Shown one piece after another: positions 31,042 through 39,719 of a DNA stretch of 64,000 nucleotides. Both the position numbers and the translations under genes were made by a program. A model generated the notes under the pieces. The model was not told the origin of the DNA and searched no databases. It saw nothing but the letters and a program-made list of their open reading frames with translations. Source of the stretch: Streptomyces soli (GTDB taxonomy: Bacteria; Actinomycetota; Actinomycetes; Streptomycetales; Streptomycetaceae); contig NZ_RJVR01000327.1 of NCBI RefSeq assembly GCF_003999195.1, forward strand, positions 25,472 to 89,471, given 5' to 3'. How positions within the stretch are numbered: the stretch's first letter is position 1; each line of letters opens with the position of its first letter.

Positions 31042-33117
31042 TTGGCCCGTACCCGGCGCTTCACCCTCGGCGTCCCTCGTGGTTACACCGTCTCGCCGGA
31101 CGGGGAGCGGGTGTTCTTTCTGCGTACCGGCGGGGGCGAGGACCCGGTGAGCCGCCTTTGGCTGTGGGAGGACGGGCGGGAACGGGTACTCGCCGATCCC
31201 GCGGCCCTGGACGCGCGGTCCGGCCCGGTCCCCGAGGAGGAGCGGATACGGAGGGAGCGGGCCCGGGAGCGCGCGAGCGGTGTGGTCGCGTACGCCACGG
31301 ATTCCGCCGGGAGGATGGCCGCGTTCGCGCTGGACGCCGGGCTCTGGACGGCCGGCACGGACGGCGGTGTGCCCCGGCCGGTGCCCACCCCCGGGCCTGT
31401 GGTCGACCCGCGGCCGGATGCGGCGGGGCACCGGGTGGCGTACGTCAGCGGAGGCGCGCTGCGCGTCGTGGACGTGGCGGACGGCGCCGACCGCGCGCTG
31501 GTGGCGCCGGAGGCCGCCGAGGTGTCGTACGGCCTGGCGGAACATGTCGCCGCCGAGTCGATGCACCGGCGGCGCGGTTACTGGTGGGCGCCGGACGGGG
31601 AGCGCCTGCTGGTGGCCCGGGTCGACAACTCCCCTGTCCAGCGCTGGTGGATCTCGGACCCGGCCAATCCGCACGTCCCGCCCCGGGAGATCCGCTACCC
31701 GGCGGCGGGCACCGCCAACGCGGATGTGTCGCTGCATGTGGTCGGGCTCGACGGCGGCCGCCGGGAGATCCTCTGGGACCGGGCGGCTTTCGAGTACCTG
31801 GTCGCGGTGGCGTGGGACGCGCACGGCCCGCTCCTGGTCGTCCAGAGCCGCGACCAGCGCACCACGCGCGTCCTGGCCGCCGATCCGGACACCGGCGCGA
31901 CGGAGTTGCTGCACGAGGAGCACGACCCGTCCTGGGTCGAGATCATTGCCGGCACACCGCTGCGCACGGCCTCCGGTGCCCTGGTGCGGACCTCCGACGC
32001 GGACGGCTCGCGGCGGCTGGTGATCAGCGGGCGCGCGGTGACCCCGCCGGGGCTCCAGGTGTTCCAGGTCCTGGGCTCGCAGGGCGAGTCGGTGCTCTTC
32101 ACCGCGAGTGATGAGCCGACCGAGGAGCACCTGTGGTCGTACGGGCCCGAGCAGGGCCTCGTACGGATCAGCGAGGACTCCGGCGTGCACTCCGGGGCGG
32201 CGGGCGGCGGCACGCTCGTGCATCACGCCTTCACGGAGCGGGGCCACGGAACGCGCGTACTGCATGACGGCAAGCTGGTCGGCGTCATCGCGTCCGTGCA
32301 GGCGGAACCGCTGGTCGCGCCCCGGGTGACCTGGCTGAGCGCCGGCAAACGCGAAGTGCGTACGGCCCTGCTGCTGCCGTCCTGGTACGAAGCCGGTTCG
32401 GGGCCGCTGCCGGTGCTGATGGCCCCCTACAGCGGACCGGCGACCCAGCTGGTGGTCCGGGCGCGGCACGCGGGGCTGTGCGAGGCGCAGTGGTTCGCGG
32501 AGTGCGGCTTCGCGGTGGTGATCGCGGACGGCCGGGGGACGCCGGGACGCGGGCCGGCATGGGAGAAGTCGGTACGCGGTGACAAATACGGGCCCGTACT
32601 GGAGGACCAGGTCGCGGCGCTGCACGCGGCGGCGGCTCACTGCCCGGACCTCGACCTGACCCGGGTCGGCTTCCGGGGCTGGTCGTACGGCGGCAGCCTG
32701 GCCGCGCTCGCGGTAATGCGCCGCCCGGATGTCTTCCACGCGGCCGTGGCGGGGGCTCCCGCCGCCGACCCATGGCTGTACGACATGCACTGGACCGAGC
32801 GCTTCCACGGCCACCCCGACGTGGAGCCGGAAACCTACCGCCGGTCCTCGGTGGTCGCGGAGGCGGCCTCGCCGGCCCGCCCGCTGCTGCTGATCCACGG
32901 CCTGGCGGACGACAACGTGGTCGTCGCCCACACCCTGCGGCTGTCGGCCGCACTGCTGGCGGCGGGCCACCCGCACAGCGTGCTACCGCTGCCATCGGCC
33001 ACGCACATGCCCACCGACGAGACGGTGGTGAGTGCGCTGCTCACCCACCAGCTGGGATTTCTTCGCGATGCGCTCGGTGTGTCGGAGCGGCCGGAGGAGA
33101 ATTCCGGGAAATCGTGA
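31042..33117 (+). CDS. S9 family peptidase (dipeptidyl-peptidase IV-like), start disturbed
   Basis: 691 aa as read from a TTG at 31042. Beta-propeller DPPIV_N domain (residues about 10-420), then the catalytic alpha/beta-hydrolase domain with nucleophile GWSYGG, Asp in HGLADDNV and His in SATHMPTDE. No signal peptide, so cytosolic. Upstream an ATG at 31014 encodes MDLTEIPRQV in another frame; in homologues this runs straight into ARTRRFTLGVPRG. One extra T in GGTTGGCC (31041-31045) separates the frames. Either a frameshift has moved initiation to the TTG, or the gene is impaired. The IS605 left end lies only 8 bp before the ATG. Confidence 0.85.
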   Translation: MARTRRFTLGVPRGYTVSPDGERVFFLRTGGGEDPVSRLWLWEDGRERVLADPAALDARSGPVPEEERIRRERARERASGVVAYATDSAGRMAAFALDAGLWTAGTDGGVPRPVPTPGPVVDPRPDAAGHRVAYVSGGALRVVDVADGADRALVAPEAAEVSYGLAEHVAAESMHRRRGYWWAPDGERLLVARVDNSPVQRWWISDPANPHVPPREIRYPAAGTANADVSLHVVGLDGGRREILWDRAAFEYLVAVAWDAHGPLLVVQSRDQRTTRVLAADPDTGATELLHEEHDPSWVEIIAGTPLRTASGALVRTSDADGSRRLVISGRAVTPPGLQVFQVLGSQGESVLFTASDEPTEEHLWSYGPEQGLVRISEDSGVHSGAAGGGTLVHHAFTERGHGTRVLHDGKLVGVIASVQAEPLVAPRVTWLSAGKREVRTALLLPSWYEAGSGPLPVLMAPYSGPATQLVVRARHAGLCEAQWFAECGFAVVIADGRGTPGRGPAWEKSVRGDKYGPVLEDQVAALHAAAAHCPDLDLTRVGFRGWSYGGSLAALAVMRRPDVFHAAVAGAPAADPWLYDMHWTERFHGHPDVEPETYRRSSVVAEAASPARPLLLIHGLADDNVVVAHTLRLSAALLAAGHPHSVLPLPSATHMPTDETVVSALLTHQLGFLRDALGVSERPEENSGKS

Positions 33118-33223
33118 ACACGGGGCCGGGGAGATCCGTATGACCTTGCGAGGGTGGTCACTCGCCCCACCGGGCGACCGCTCCCCCGCCGCCCGGTCCG
33201 TACAAGGCAACAGGAAGTGAAGC

Positions 33224-33694
33224 ATGGCCGAGACGTCCCGTACCTCAGGATCGCCGACCCGCCGCAACGTCGTCGCAGGGGTGGGCGCAGCCGGCCTCGC
33301 CGCCGCGCTGGTTGCCTGCGGCAATTCCAACAACACCAGCACGGGATCCGGCACGGTGTCCTCCTCGCCATCGGAGGGCGGTGCCTCGTCGTCGGCCGGC
33401 GGGAGTGGTTCGGTGCTGGCCAAGACCAGCGACATCCCGTCAGGGGGTGGCACGGTCTTCGCCGACCAGAAGGTCGTGGTGACCCAGCCGACCGCGGGTG
33501 AGTTCAAGGCCTTCTCCGCGGTCTGTACGCACCAGGGCTGCATCGTCAAGGATGTGTCCGGCGGCACCATCAACTGTCCCTGCCACGGCAGCAAGTTCAA
33601 GATCGCTGACGGCAGCGTGGCCAACGGCCCGGCGACGCGGCCGCTGCCCGCGGCCAACATCAAGGTCAGCGGCGATTCAGTGACGCTCGCCTGA
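33224..33694 (+). CDS. Rieske 2Fe-2S lipoprotein
   Basis: 156 aa. Twin-arginine-type n-region (TRRNVV), hydrophobic stretch and lipobox LVAC (C32), then a Ser/Gly-rich linker. The C-terminal Rieske domain has both cluster boxes, CTHQGC (101-106) and CPCHGS (118-123), giving two Cys and two His ligands. It is therefore exported folded by Tat with its cluster and anchored outside the membrane. Electron-transfer partner unknown; it is not next to qcr genes. The start is supported by GGAAG upstream. Its 3' end overlaps the convergent isochorismatase remnant by 18 bp. Confidence 0.92.
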   Translation: MAETSRTSGSPTRRNVVAGVGAAGLAAALVACGNSNNTSTGSGTVSSSPSEGGASSSAGGSGSVLAKTSDIPSGGGTVFADQKVVVTQPTAGEFKAFSAVCTHQGCIVKDVSGGTINCPCHGSKFKIADGSVANGPATRPLPAANIKVSGDSVTLA

Positions 33695-33930
33695 GGCTGG
33701 GGCGGCGCCCCGTCGCCGCCGGCTCTCGATGACCTCACCGGCTGTGGTGACGGTCGAGACCAGGGCCAGGGTGTGCCGGACGACTGCCTGCGCGTAGTCG
33801 GCCGGCACCCCGGCGATGGCGTCGGCGGGCACCACGGCTTGGTGGCCGAGGTTGACGGCGGCGTCGAAGACGGCGTTGGGCACCGCCACGTTCGCCGAGA
33901 CGCCGGTGACGACGATCGTGGGCTGACGCC
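33677..33930 (-). pseudogene. 3' remnant of an isochorismatase-family cysteine hydrolase
   Basis: The reverse frame reads PTIVVTGVSANVAVPNAVFD, then GHQAVVPADAIAGVPADYAQ and VVRHTLALVSTVTTAGEVIE. This is the C-terminal third of an isochorismatase-like hydrolase (the GVSANVAV segment normally carries the catalytic cysteine as G-x-x-T-x-x-C/V). No start or N-terminal two thirds exist: upstream sequence on this strand is the end of the LysR gene, which stops at 33931. A deletion has joined the two genes. Confidence 0.8.
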
Positions 33931-34845
33931 TCACTCGGACACGCCCTGGACCTGCTCCCCCACCTTCCGCAGCGCGTCCACCGCCACCCTGATCGCGGGC
34001 CTGCGGTCCGCGTCGGAGCGCCAGACCGCGTAGATGTGCCGGCGCATGGTGTGGCGTACGGGCACCGCCCGCACCCCCTCCGGCAGCGGGCCGCGCCCAA
34101 GGCGTGGCGCGACGGCCACCCCGAGCCCGGCGGCGACCAGGGCCAGCACGGTGTGGTGCTCCTCGGCATGGTGCGCGATGCGCGGCTCGACGCCCTTGCC
34201 GCGCAGGGTGAACAGCAGCCATTCGTGGCAGAAGCCGCCGTCGGGCCAGGCGATCCAGTCGTCGTCCGCCAGCTCGACGAGGTCGACCTCGGCCCGGTCC
34301 GCGAGGGGGTGGCCGGGCGGCAGCGCCACGTCGGCGAGGTCGTCGAGCAGCGGCGCCTTGGCGAGCCCGCCGGGCAGCGACATCGGCTTGTTGTACCAGT
34401 CGAGGACGACCGCCAGGTCGATGTCGCCGCGCAGCAGCTTGACCAGCGCGGGCTCGGGCTCCATCTCCTGGACCATCGCCCGCAGCTTCGGGTACTCCTG
34501 CCGCATCGCCAGCAGCGCCTGCGGGAACAGCCCGCGTACGGAGGTCGGGAACGCCCCCATGCGCAGCTCGCCGACCGGCGCTCCGCGGTGCGCCTCCAGG
34601 TCGGAGTGGGCCAGCTCGACCAGGGACAGGATGCGCCCGGCGTGCCCGGACAGCAGCTTGCCGGCGTCGGTGAGCCGGACGCCGCGGCCGTTCTTGGCGA
34701 GTAGCTGCTGACCGGTCTCGCGTTCGAGCTTGCTCATCTGCTGGGAGATGGCGGAGGTCGTGACGTGCAGGACGTCGGCGGCCGCGCTCACGGAACCGTA
34801 GGTCGACACGGCGTGGAGGATGCGGAGCCGCTCCAGGTTCAACAT
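33931..34845 (-). CDS. LysR family transcriptional regulator
   Basis: 304 aa. N-terminal winged helix-turn-helix MLNLERLRILHAVSTYGSVS with AAADVLHVTTSAISQQMSKL, then a periplasmic-binding-like effector domain (GELRMGAFPTSV, ALVAAGLGVAVAPRL). It is divergent from the EamA transporter gene 62 bp away, the standard layout for a LysR controlling an efflux gene, so the transporter is the likely target. The interval holds a short inverted repeat around TAAGTGATCCTACGCGATCG but no certain operator. Downstream lies the isochorismatase remnant. Confidence 0.93.
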   Translation of the reverse strand: MLNLERLRILHAVSTYGSVSAAADVLHVTTSAISQQMSKLERETGQQLLAKNGRGVRLTDAGKLLSGHAGRILSLVELAHSDLEAHRGAPVGELRMGAFPTSVRGLFPQALLAMRQEYPKLRAMVQEMEPEPALVKLLRGDIDLAVVLDWYNKPMSLPGGLAKAPLLDDLADVALPPGHPLADRAEVDLVELADDDWIAWPDGGFCHEWLLFTLRGKGVEPRIAHHAEEHHTVLALVAAGLGVAVAPRLGRGPLPEGVRAVPVRHTMRRHIYAVWRSDADRRPAIRVAVDALRKVGEQVQGVSE

Positions 34846-34907
34846 GTAAGTGATCCTACGCGATCGCGGTTACGCAATCTCCCTTGTCCTAAGAGGTCGC
34901 AAGGGCC

Positions 34908-35918
34908 ATGGTGTACGGCATGAGCGCAACCACCCCCGCACGGCCCGCCGCAACATCCGAACCCGCCCCGTCCGCTGTCGCGGTTGACCGCCCCTCGCGC
35001 CGTCCGGCGCTCGACTGGCGGATCCGCTGGACCGTACTCGCGCTCATCTGGGGCTTCAGCTTCCTCCTCATCAAGGTCGGTACCGAGGCCTTCGCCCCGC
35101 TCCAGGTCACCCTGGGCCGCATGGGCTTCGGCACGGCGGTCCTCGTCGCCACTGTCGGGGTCAAGCGGGAGCGGATCCCGCGCGGGGCGTGGACCTGGGG
35201 GCATCTGGCGGTCGCGGCTTTTCTGCTCAACACGCTGCCGATGTCGCTCTTCTCGTACTCCGAGCTGACCATCCCCTCCACCCTCGCCGGGATCTGCAAT
35301 GCCACGACCCCGCTGTGGAGCATGGTGCTGTCGGTCGTCGCCTTCTCCGAGGACCGGCCGACCCGCCAGCGGGTGATCGGGGTCGGCGTCGGCTTCCTCG
35401 GCGTCCTCACCGTCCTCGGCGCCTGGCAGGGCTTCTCCGGGCAGGACCCGGCCGGTACGGCGATGGCTCTGGCGGCCGGCGCCAGCTACGCCGTCGGCTG
35501 GATCTACGTCCGCCGGACCCTGAGCGACAGCGGCAACTCGGCCCTGTCGATGTCGGCGCTCCAACTGCTGCTCGCCACCGCCCAGCTCGCGATCGTCACC
35601 CCGCTCTTCACTTCCGTGCCGGCGTCGTTCCCGGTCGTGCCGCTGCTCGCGGTCATCGCCCTGGGTGCCATCGGCACCGGTTTCGCCTTTCTGGTGCAGT
35701 ACCGCCTGGTCGCCGAGAAGGGCCCGACCATCGCGACCATGGTCACCTACCTCATCCCGGTCATCGCCACCGCGGCGGGCGTCACGATCCTCGGCGAGCA
35801 CCTGAGCTGGAACGAGCCGGTCGGCGCCCTGGTCGTGCTGGCCGGCGCCGCCCTGACGCAGCGCCGGCCCCAGGACCGGCCCCAGGATCAGCCTCAGCCG
35901 AAGCGCCCGGCCCGGTAG
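34908..35918 (+). CDS. EamA/DMT family transporter
   Basis: 336 aa, ten predicted helices in two EamA repeats (first WTVLALIWGFSFLLIKVG, second MALAAGASYAVGWIYVRRT), with a variable Pro/Gln C-terminal tail. Drug/metabolite exporters of this type move amino acids, metabolites or drugs. An ATG at 34908 or the ATG four codons later (MSATTP) may start it; AAGGG lies close to the first. It is divergently paired with the LysR regulator. The final 25 bp overlap the convergent MocR-type gene. Confidence 0.9.
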   Translation: MVYGMSATTPARPAATSEPAPSAVAVDRPSRRPALDWRIRWTVLALIWGFSFLLIKVGTEAFAPLQVTLGRMGFGTAVLVATVGVKRERIPRGAWTWGHLAVAAFLLNTLPMSLFSYSELTIPSTLAGICNATTPLWSMVLSVVAFSEDRPTRQRVIGVGVGFLGVLTVLGAWQGFSGQDPAGTAMALAAGASYAVGWIYVRRTLSDSGNSALSMSALQLLLATAQLAIVTPLFTSVPASFPVVPLLAVIALGAIGTGFAFLVQYRLVAEKGPTIATMVTYLIPVIATAAGVTILGEHLSWNEPVGALVVLAGAALTQRRPQDRPQDQPQPKRPAR

Positions 35919-37225
35919 GGGCGCACCGCGTCGGCGATGGCGTCCGCCAGGGCCGGCAGCTCACCGGCGTCGAGCGGTGACACGGTCACCCGTACGCCAG
36001 GTGGCGAGGCCAGCCGGAAGCGGGCGCCCGGGGCGACGGCCCAGCCGGACTGGAGGAGGCGGGTGACCGCGCCGGTCTCGTCGGGCACCGGGACCCAGAC
36101 ATTCATGCCGCTGCGCCCGTGGGCGGGTACGCCCCGCTCGGCCAGCGCCCGCAGCAGCCCGTCCCGGCGCTCGGCGTAGGAGGCGGCGACCGCGTCGGCG
36201 TCCACGGCGCCGGTGCGCCACAGGTGCACCACGGCGTCCTGGAGGAGATGGCTGACCCAGCCGGGCCCGAGGCGGTGCCGGCCGCGGACCCGGTCGACGG
36301 TGACCGGGTCGCCGGTGAGCACGGAGAGCCGCAGGTCGGGGCCGTACGCCTTGGCGGTGGACCGCACCAGCATCCAGTGCCGGGTGCTGCCGGCCAGCGG
36401 GCGCAGCGGCAGCTCGACGAGGCCGTGGACGTGGTCGTCGTCGATGACGAGCACGTCCGGGTGTCCGGCCAGCACCGTACGCAGTTCGGCCGCCCGCGCG
36501 GCGGAGATCACGGCCCCGGTCGGATTCTGGCCCCGGTCGGTGACCACCAGGGCTCGCGCGCCCTGCGCCAGCGCCCGCTCGACGTCGCCGGGCAGCGGGC
36601 CGTCGTCGTCCACCCCGACGGGCACCGGCCGCATCCCCAGCGCCGTGAGGATGTCGAAGACGCTGCCCCAGCCCGGGTCCTCGACGGCGACCGCGTCGCC
36701 GGGGCGCAGATGCGCGGTGAGGGCGCGCTCGATGGCGTCCAGCGAGCCCGAGGTGACGCCGATCGGGCCGTCCGGCACGCGGTCGGCGTCGAAGGCCTCG
36801 CGGGCCAGCCGGCCCAGTTCCTCGTCCACGGCTGAGCCGCCGTACAGCATCGGGCGCTGCGCGTGCCGGGCCGCCGCGGCCGCCAGCGCGTCGGCGAGCC
36901 GGGGCAGCAGCGCGAGGTCCGGATTGCCGGTGGCCAGGTTCCGTACGCCCGGCGGCACCTCGATGCTGATCTCGTCCCGGGCACTGGTCGCGGGGCGAGG
37001 GCGTACCCGGCTGCCACGCCGGCCCGCCGTCTCGATCACCCCCCGGTCGCGCAGCAGGCGGTAGGCCGCGGCGACGGTGTTCGGGTTCACGCTCAGCTCG
37101 GTGGCGAGCTCGCGCAGCGGCGGCAGGGTCGCCCCGGGTTGCAACGCGCCCTCGCCGATGGCGCGTTCGACGTCGGCGGCAATTTCGGCTGCGCCGCGCC
37201 CGGTGATCGTATAGTCTCCTAGCAC
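35894..37225 (-). CDS. MocR-type regulator (GntR DNA-binding domain + aminotransferase fold)
   Basis: About 443 aa. N-terminal GntR winged helix (PPLRELATELSVNPNTVAAA with YRLLRDRG) linked to a fold-type I aminotransferase domain with the PLP lysine in STAKAYGPDLR and the SGSLDAIE and DRGQNPTGAV motifs. MocR regulators such as PdxR sense PLP or amines. The GTG at 37225 is preferred over the TTG at 37231; the start is divergent from a pyridoxamine-oxidase-like gene 35 bp away. Direct repeats CTAG-N2-CAAA in the shared promoter (37219, 37241) suit MocR binding. Likely controls the two downstream FMN-binding genes. Confidence 0.92.
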   Translation of the reverse strand: MLGDYTITGRGAAEIAADVERAIGEGALQPGATLPPLRELATELSVNPNTVAAAYRLLRDRGVIETAGRRGSRVRPRPATSARDEISIEVPPGVRNLATGNPDLALLPRLADALAAAAARHAQRPMLYGGSAVDEELGRLAREAFDADRVPDGPIGVTSGSLDAIERALTAHLRPGDAVAVEDPGWGSVFDILTALGMRPVPVGVDDDGPLPGDVERALAQGARALVVTDRGQNPTGAVISAARAAELRTVLAGHPDVLVIDDDHVHGLVELPLRPLAGSTRHWMLVRSTAKAYGPDLRLSVLTGDPVTVDRVRGRHRLGPGWVSHLLQDAVVHLWRTGAVDADAVAASYAERRDGLLRALAERGVPAHGRSGMNVWVPVPDETGAVTRLLQSGWAVAPGARFRLASPPGVRVTVSPLDAGELPALADAIADAVRPYRAGRFG

Positions 37226-37250
37226 AAACAAGATTATGCACTAGTTCAAA
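37219..37250. promoter_or_regulatory. Candidate MocR operator (direct repeat)
   Basis: CTAGCACAAA (37219-37228) and CTAGTTCAAA (37241-37250) match at 8 of 10 positions, 22 bp apart start to start, about two helical turns. MocR proteins typically bind two direct repeats in the divergent promoter of their own gene and target. The region is strikingly AT-rich for this genome. Confidence 0.5.
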
Positions 37251-37260
37251 GGATCGCGCC

Positions 37261-37914
37261 ATGACCGACACTGCCGAATACCGGGCGACCGACCGCACCG
37301 TCCCCACCCGCAGCGCCGACCGCGCCTCCTACGACCGCGAGCTGGTCCACTCCATCCTCGACGAGGCCTACGTCTGCCACCTCGGCTTCGTCCGCGACGG
37401 CGCGCCCGTCGTCCTCCCGACGCTCTACGCCCGCGTCGGCAACCGGCTCTACGTTCACGGCTCCACCGGATCCCGCCCGCTGCGCGGCGCCGCCGCCGAC
37501 CCGGGCCTCGCGGTCTGCCTGACGGTCACGCACGTGGACGGTCTCGTGCTGGCCCGCTCCGCCTTCCACCACTCCATCAACTACCGCTCGGTCGTCGTCC
37601 ACGGCACCGCCCGCCAGGTCGCCGACCCGGCCGAGCGCGCCGAGGCGCTGGACGCCCTGGTCGACCACATCGTCCCGGGCCGGGCCGACGACTCCCGGCG
37701 AGCCAACGCCAAGGAGCTCGCCGCCACCGCCGTCATCCGCCTCGGCCTCGACGAGGTCTCCGCCAAGGTCCGCACCGGCGGCCCCAACGACGACCCCGAG
37801 GACCTCGCCCTCCCCCACTGGGCCGGCGTCCTGCCCCTCTCGCGTACGCACGGCGCCCCCGTCCCCTCCGACGACCTCGACCCGTCCGTCGCCCTCCCCG
37901 CCTACCTCGCCTGA
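37261..37914 (+). CDS. Pyridoxamine 5'-phosphate oxidase-family flavoprotein
   Basis: 217 aa, FMN-binding split-barrel fold: DEAYVCHLGFVRDGAPVVLP (first strands), RLYVHGSTGSRPLRG (phosphate-binding region) and VVVHGTARQVADPAE. It matches the pyridoxamine-oxidase-like 'putative FMN/haem-binding' group rather than PdxH itself. Divergent from the MocR-type regulator and 9 bp before the PaiB-like gene, so the pair is probably a MocR-controlled operon linked to B6 or amine metabolism (inference). Confidence 0.88.
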   Translation: MTDTAEYRATDRTVPTRSADRASYDRELVHSILDEAYVCHLGFVRDGAPVVLPTLYARVGNRLYVHGSTGSRPLRGAAADPGLAVCLTVTHVDGLVLARSAFHHSINYRSVVVHGTARQVADPAERAEALDALVDHIVPGRADDSRRANAKELAATAVIRLGLDEVSAKVRTGGPNDDPEDLALPHWAGVLPLSRTHGAPVPSDDLDPSVALPAYLA

Positions 37915-37923
37915 GGACCGACC

Positions 37924-38565
37924 ATGCTCATCCACCCCTGGGACGCCGCCCTCAACGACGCCGAGTGGCAGGGCTGGCTCACCGCCCACGACTTCGGGCA
38001 GCTCGCCGTCAACGGCGCTCCCGGCGAACCGCCGTTCGTCCAGCCGCTGCACTTCTCGTACGACGCCGGGCGCGGCGAGGCCGTCACCCACCTGGCCCGG
38101 CCGAACCCCATCTGGCCTGCGATTGCCGCCGCCCCGCAGGTCACCCTCAGCGTCGTCGACGACTACACCTTCATCCCCGGCCCCTGGCACGCCCCCGACG
38201 ACGCCCCGCCCGAGCACGGCACGCCCACCAGCTTCTACGCCGCCGTCCAGCTGCTCTGCACGGCGCACATCGTCGACGACCCCGAAGCCAAGGCCGACCT
38301 CCTGCACCGCCAGCTCGCCCACTTCCAGCCCGCCGGCGACTACGCCTCCGTCGTCCCGGACCTCGCCCCCTTCGGCCGCATGCTCCCCGGCATCCGCGGT
38401 CTCCGCCTCGAAGTCACCGACGTCCGCGCCAAGTTCAAATACGGCGCCAACAAGCCCCGCCCCATGCAACACGCCGTCGCCGCCCGCCTCGCGGACCGCG
38501 ACTCCCCCGGCGACGCCGCCGCCCGCACCCACCAACTGCGCCGCCTGGCCGCCACGGAGGGCTGA
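37924..38565 (+). CDS. PaiB-like FMN-binding negative transcriptional regulator
   Basis: 213 aa. PaiB family features: MLIHPWDAAL, NGAPGEPPFVQPLHFSYDAG and the conserved HLARPNPIWPA, then FGRMLPGIRGLRLEVTDVRA and KFKYGANKP near the end. PaiB from Bacillus represses sporulation and degradative-enzyme genes and works with the PaiA polyamine acetyltransferase. The family binds FMN through a split-barrel fold, and no DNA-binding domain is evident here. Nine bp after the preceding split-barrel gene. Confidence 0.9.
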   Translation: MLIHPWDAALNDAEWQGWLTAHDFGQLAVNGAPGEPPFVQPLHFSYDAGRGEAVTHLARPNPIWPAIAAAPQVTLSVVDDYTFIPGPWHAPDDAPPEHGTPTSFYAAVQLLCTAHIVDDPEAKADLLHRQLAHFQPAGDYASVVPDLAPFGRMLPGIRGLRLEVTDVRAKFKYGANKPRPMQHAVAARLADRDSPGDAAARTHQLRRLAATEG

Positions 38566-38612
38566 GCGCGGTGCGGGCGAAACCCCGCCCCGCGCACCCT
38601 GAGGGCGAACCC

Positions 38613-39548
38613 CTACGCCGCCGCCAGCCGGGCCTCCTCCAGCCCGAGCCCTGCCACAGCCGCAAGCAGGATCACCGTGCCCACGACGGTCGCCGGCGCG
38701 AGGCGCTCGCCCAGGACGGCAACGGCGATGGCGGCCGCGGAGACCGGCTCGATGAGGGCGATAACGGAGACCGTGGCGGCCCGGACGACCGCCGCGCCGG
38801 CGAAGTAGAGCCCGTAGGCGAGAGCCGTGGGCACCGAGGCGAGATAGAGCAGCAGCCACAGGCTGTGCGCCAGCCCCTCGGGGCGCGGCAGCAGACCGCC
38901 GCCCTCCGCCACCGCGAAGGGCAGGATGCAAACGGCGCAGATGGCGAAGGACCAGAGCGAGGTCAGGAAGGGGTCGCCGCCCCCGCCGTCACGGCCGAGC
39001 CGCCGGGTCAGAACCGTGATGCAGGCGTACCCGAAGGCGGAGAGCAGCGCGAAGCCGGCGCCCACCGGCCGTACCGAGGCACCGCCGCCGCCCAGTACCA
39101 GCACCGTGAGCCCGACGAGCGCACCGCCGACCGCCAGCAGGCCGCCGCGGCCGAGCCGTTCGCCCACGGTGAGCCGGGCACCCAGCGCGATGAGCACGGG
39201 CCCGGCGCCGAGGGTGACGACGGTGGCGACAGCCAGCCCGGTGACGGCGACCGCGCAGAAGTACGCGGCCTGGAAGAGGGTGAGCCCGACCCCGGTGACC
39301 AGGATCTGCCGCACCGGCGCGGCAGCCCTCGTACGGCGTCGGCCCCGCCCGAGCAGCCGGACCGCCAACAGCAGCGCGGCGCCCCCGGCGGAGCGCCAGA
39401 AGGTCAGGGCCAGCGGGCCGAGGCCGCTGCCGGAGTAGAGCAGCGAGGCGGCGGCGCCTGCGGTGCCCCAGGCCGTGGCGGCGAAGGTGACGTAGAGCAG
39501 ACCCCGTCCAACAGGCAGGACAGGGGAAGGCACATGGTGATCGGACAC
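38613..39548 (-). CDS. EamA/DMT family transporter
   Basis: 311 aa from a GTG at 39548 with GGGAG 6 nt upstream. Ten helices in two EamA units (GLLYVTFAATAWGTAGAAAS, FALLSAFGYACITVLTRRL). The conserved loop RPVGAGFALL and glycine-rich termini are typical of RhaT/PecM-type exporters. It converges on the PaiB-like gene and lies downstream, on the same strand, of a second EamA gene (39720-40682). The 171-bp gap contains only the promoter region. Confidence 0.9.
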   Translation of the reverse strand: MSDHHVPSPVLPVGRGLLYVTFAATAWGTAGAAASLLYSGSGLGPLALTFWRSAGGAALLLAVRLLGRGRRRTRAAAPVRQILVTGVGLTLFQAAYFCAVAVTGLAVATVVTLGAGPVLIALGARLTVGERLGRGGLLAVGGALVGLTVLVLGGGGASVRPVGAGFALLSAFGYACITVLTRRLGRDGGGGDPFLTSLWSFAICAVCILPFAVAEGGGLLPRPEGLAHSLWLLLYLASVPTALAYGLYFAGAAVVRAATVSVIALIEPVSAAAIAVAVLGERLAPATVVGTVILLAAVAGLGLEEARLAAA

Positions 39549-39719
39549 GGAGTTCTCCCGCGGAAGAAAAGAAAAGGTCGCCTGGTCCCGTGTGCGGGCA
39601 GCGGCGACCGGCCCGTCACCGTGCAATCACCGGCCGGGCCCGGTCTTCCGTGGTTTCGCCGCCCGCGTCAGGCGGCGGGAGGCGGCAGAACGCCGTACAG
39701 CAAAGGCATGGTCACCACC

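Noticed and set aside
37246..38931. 561-codon reverse frame over the split-barrel genes
   Set aside because: Gly/Val/Asp-rich composition is the mirror of two clear forward genes with recognised folds; no motif or ribosome binding site.
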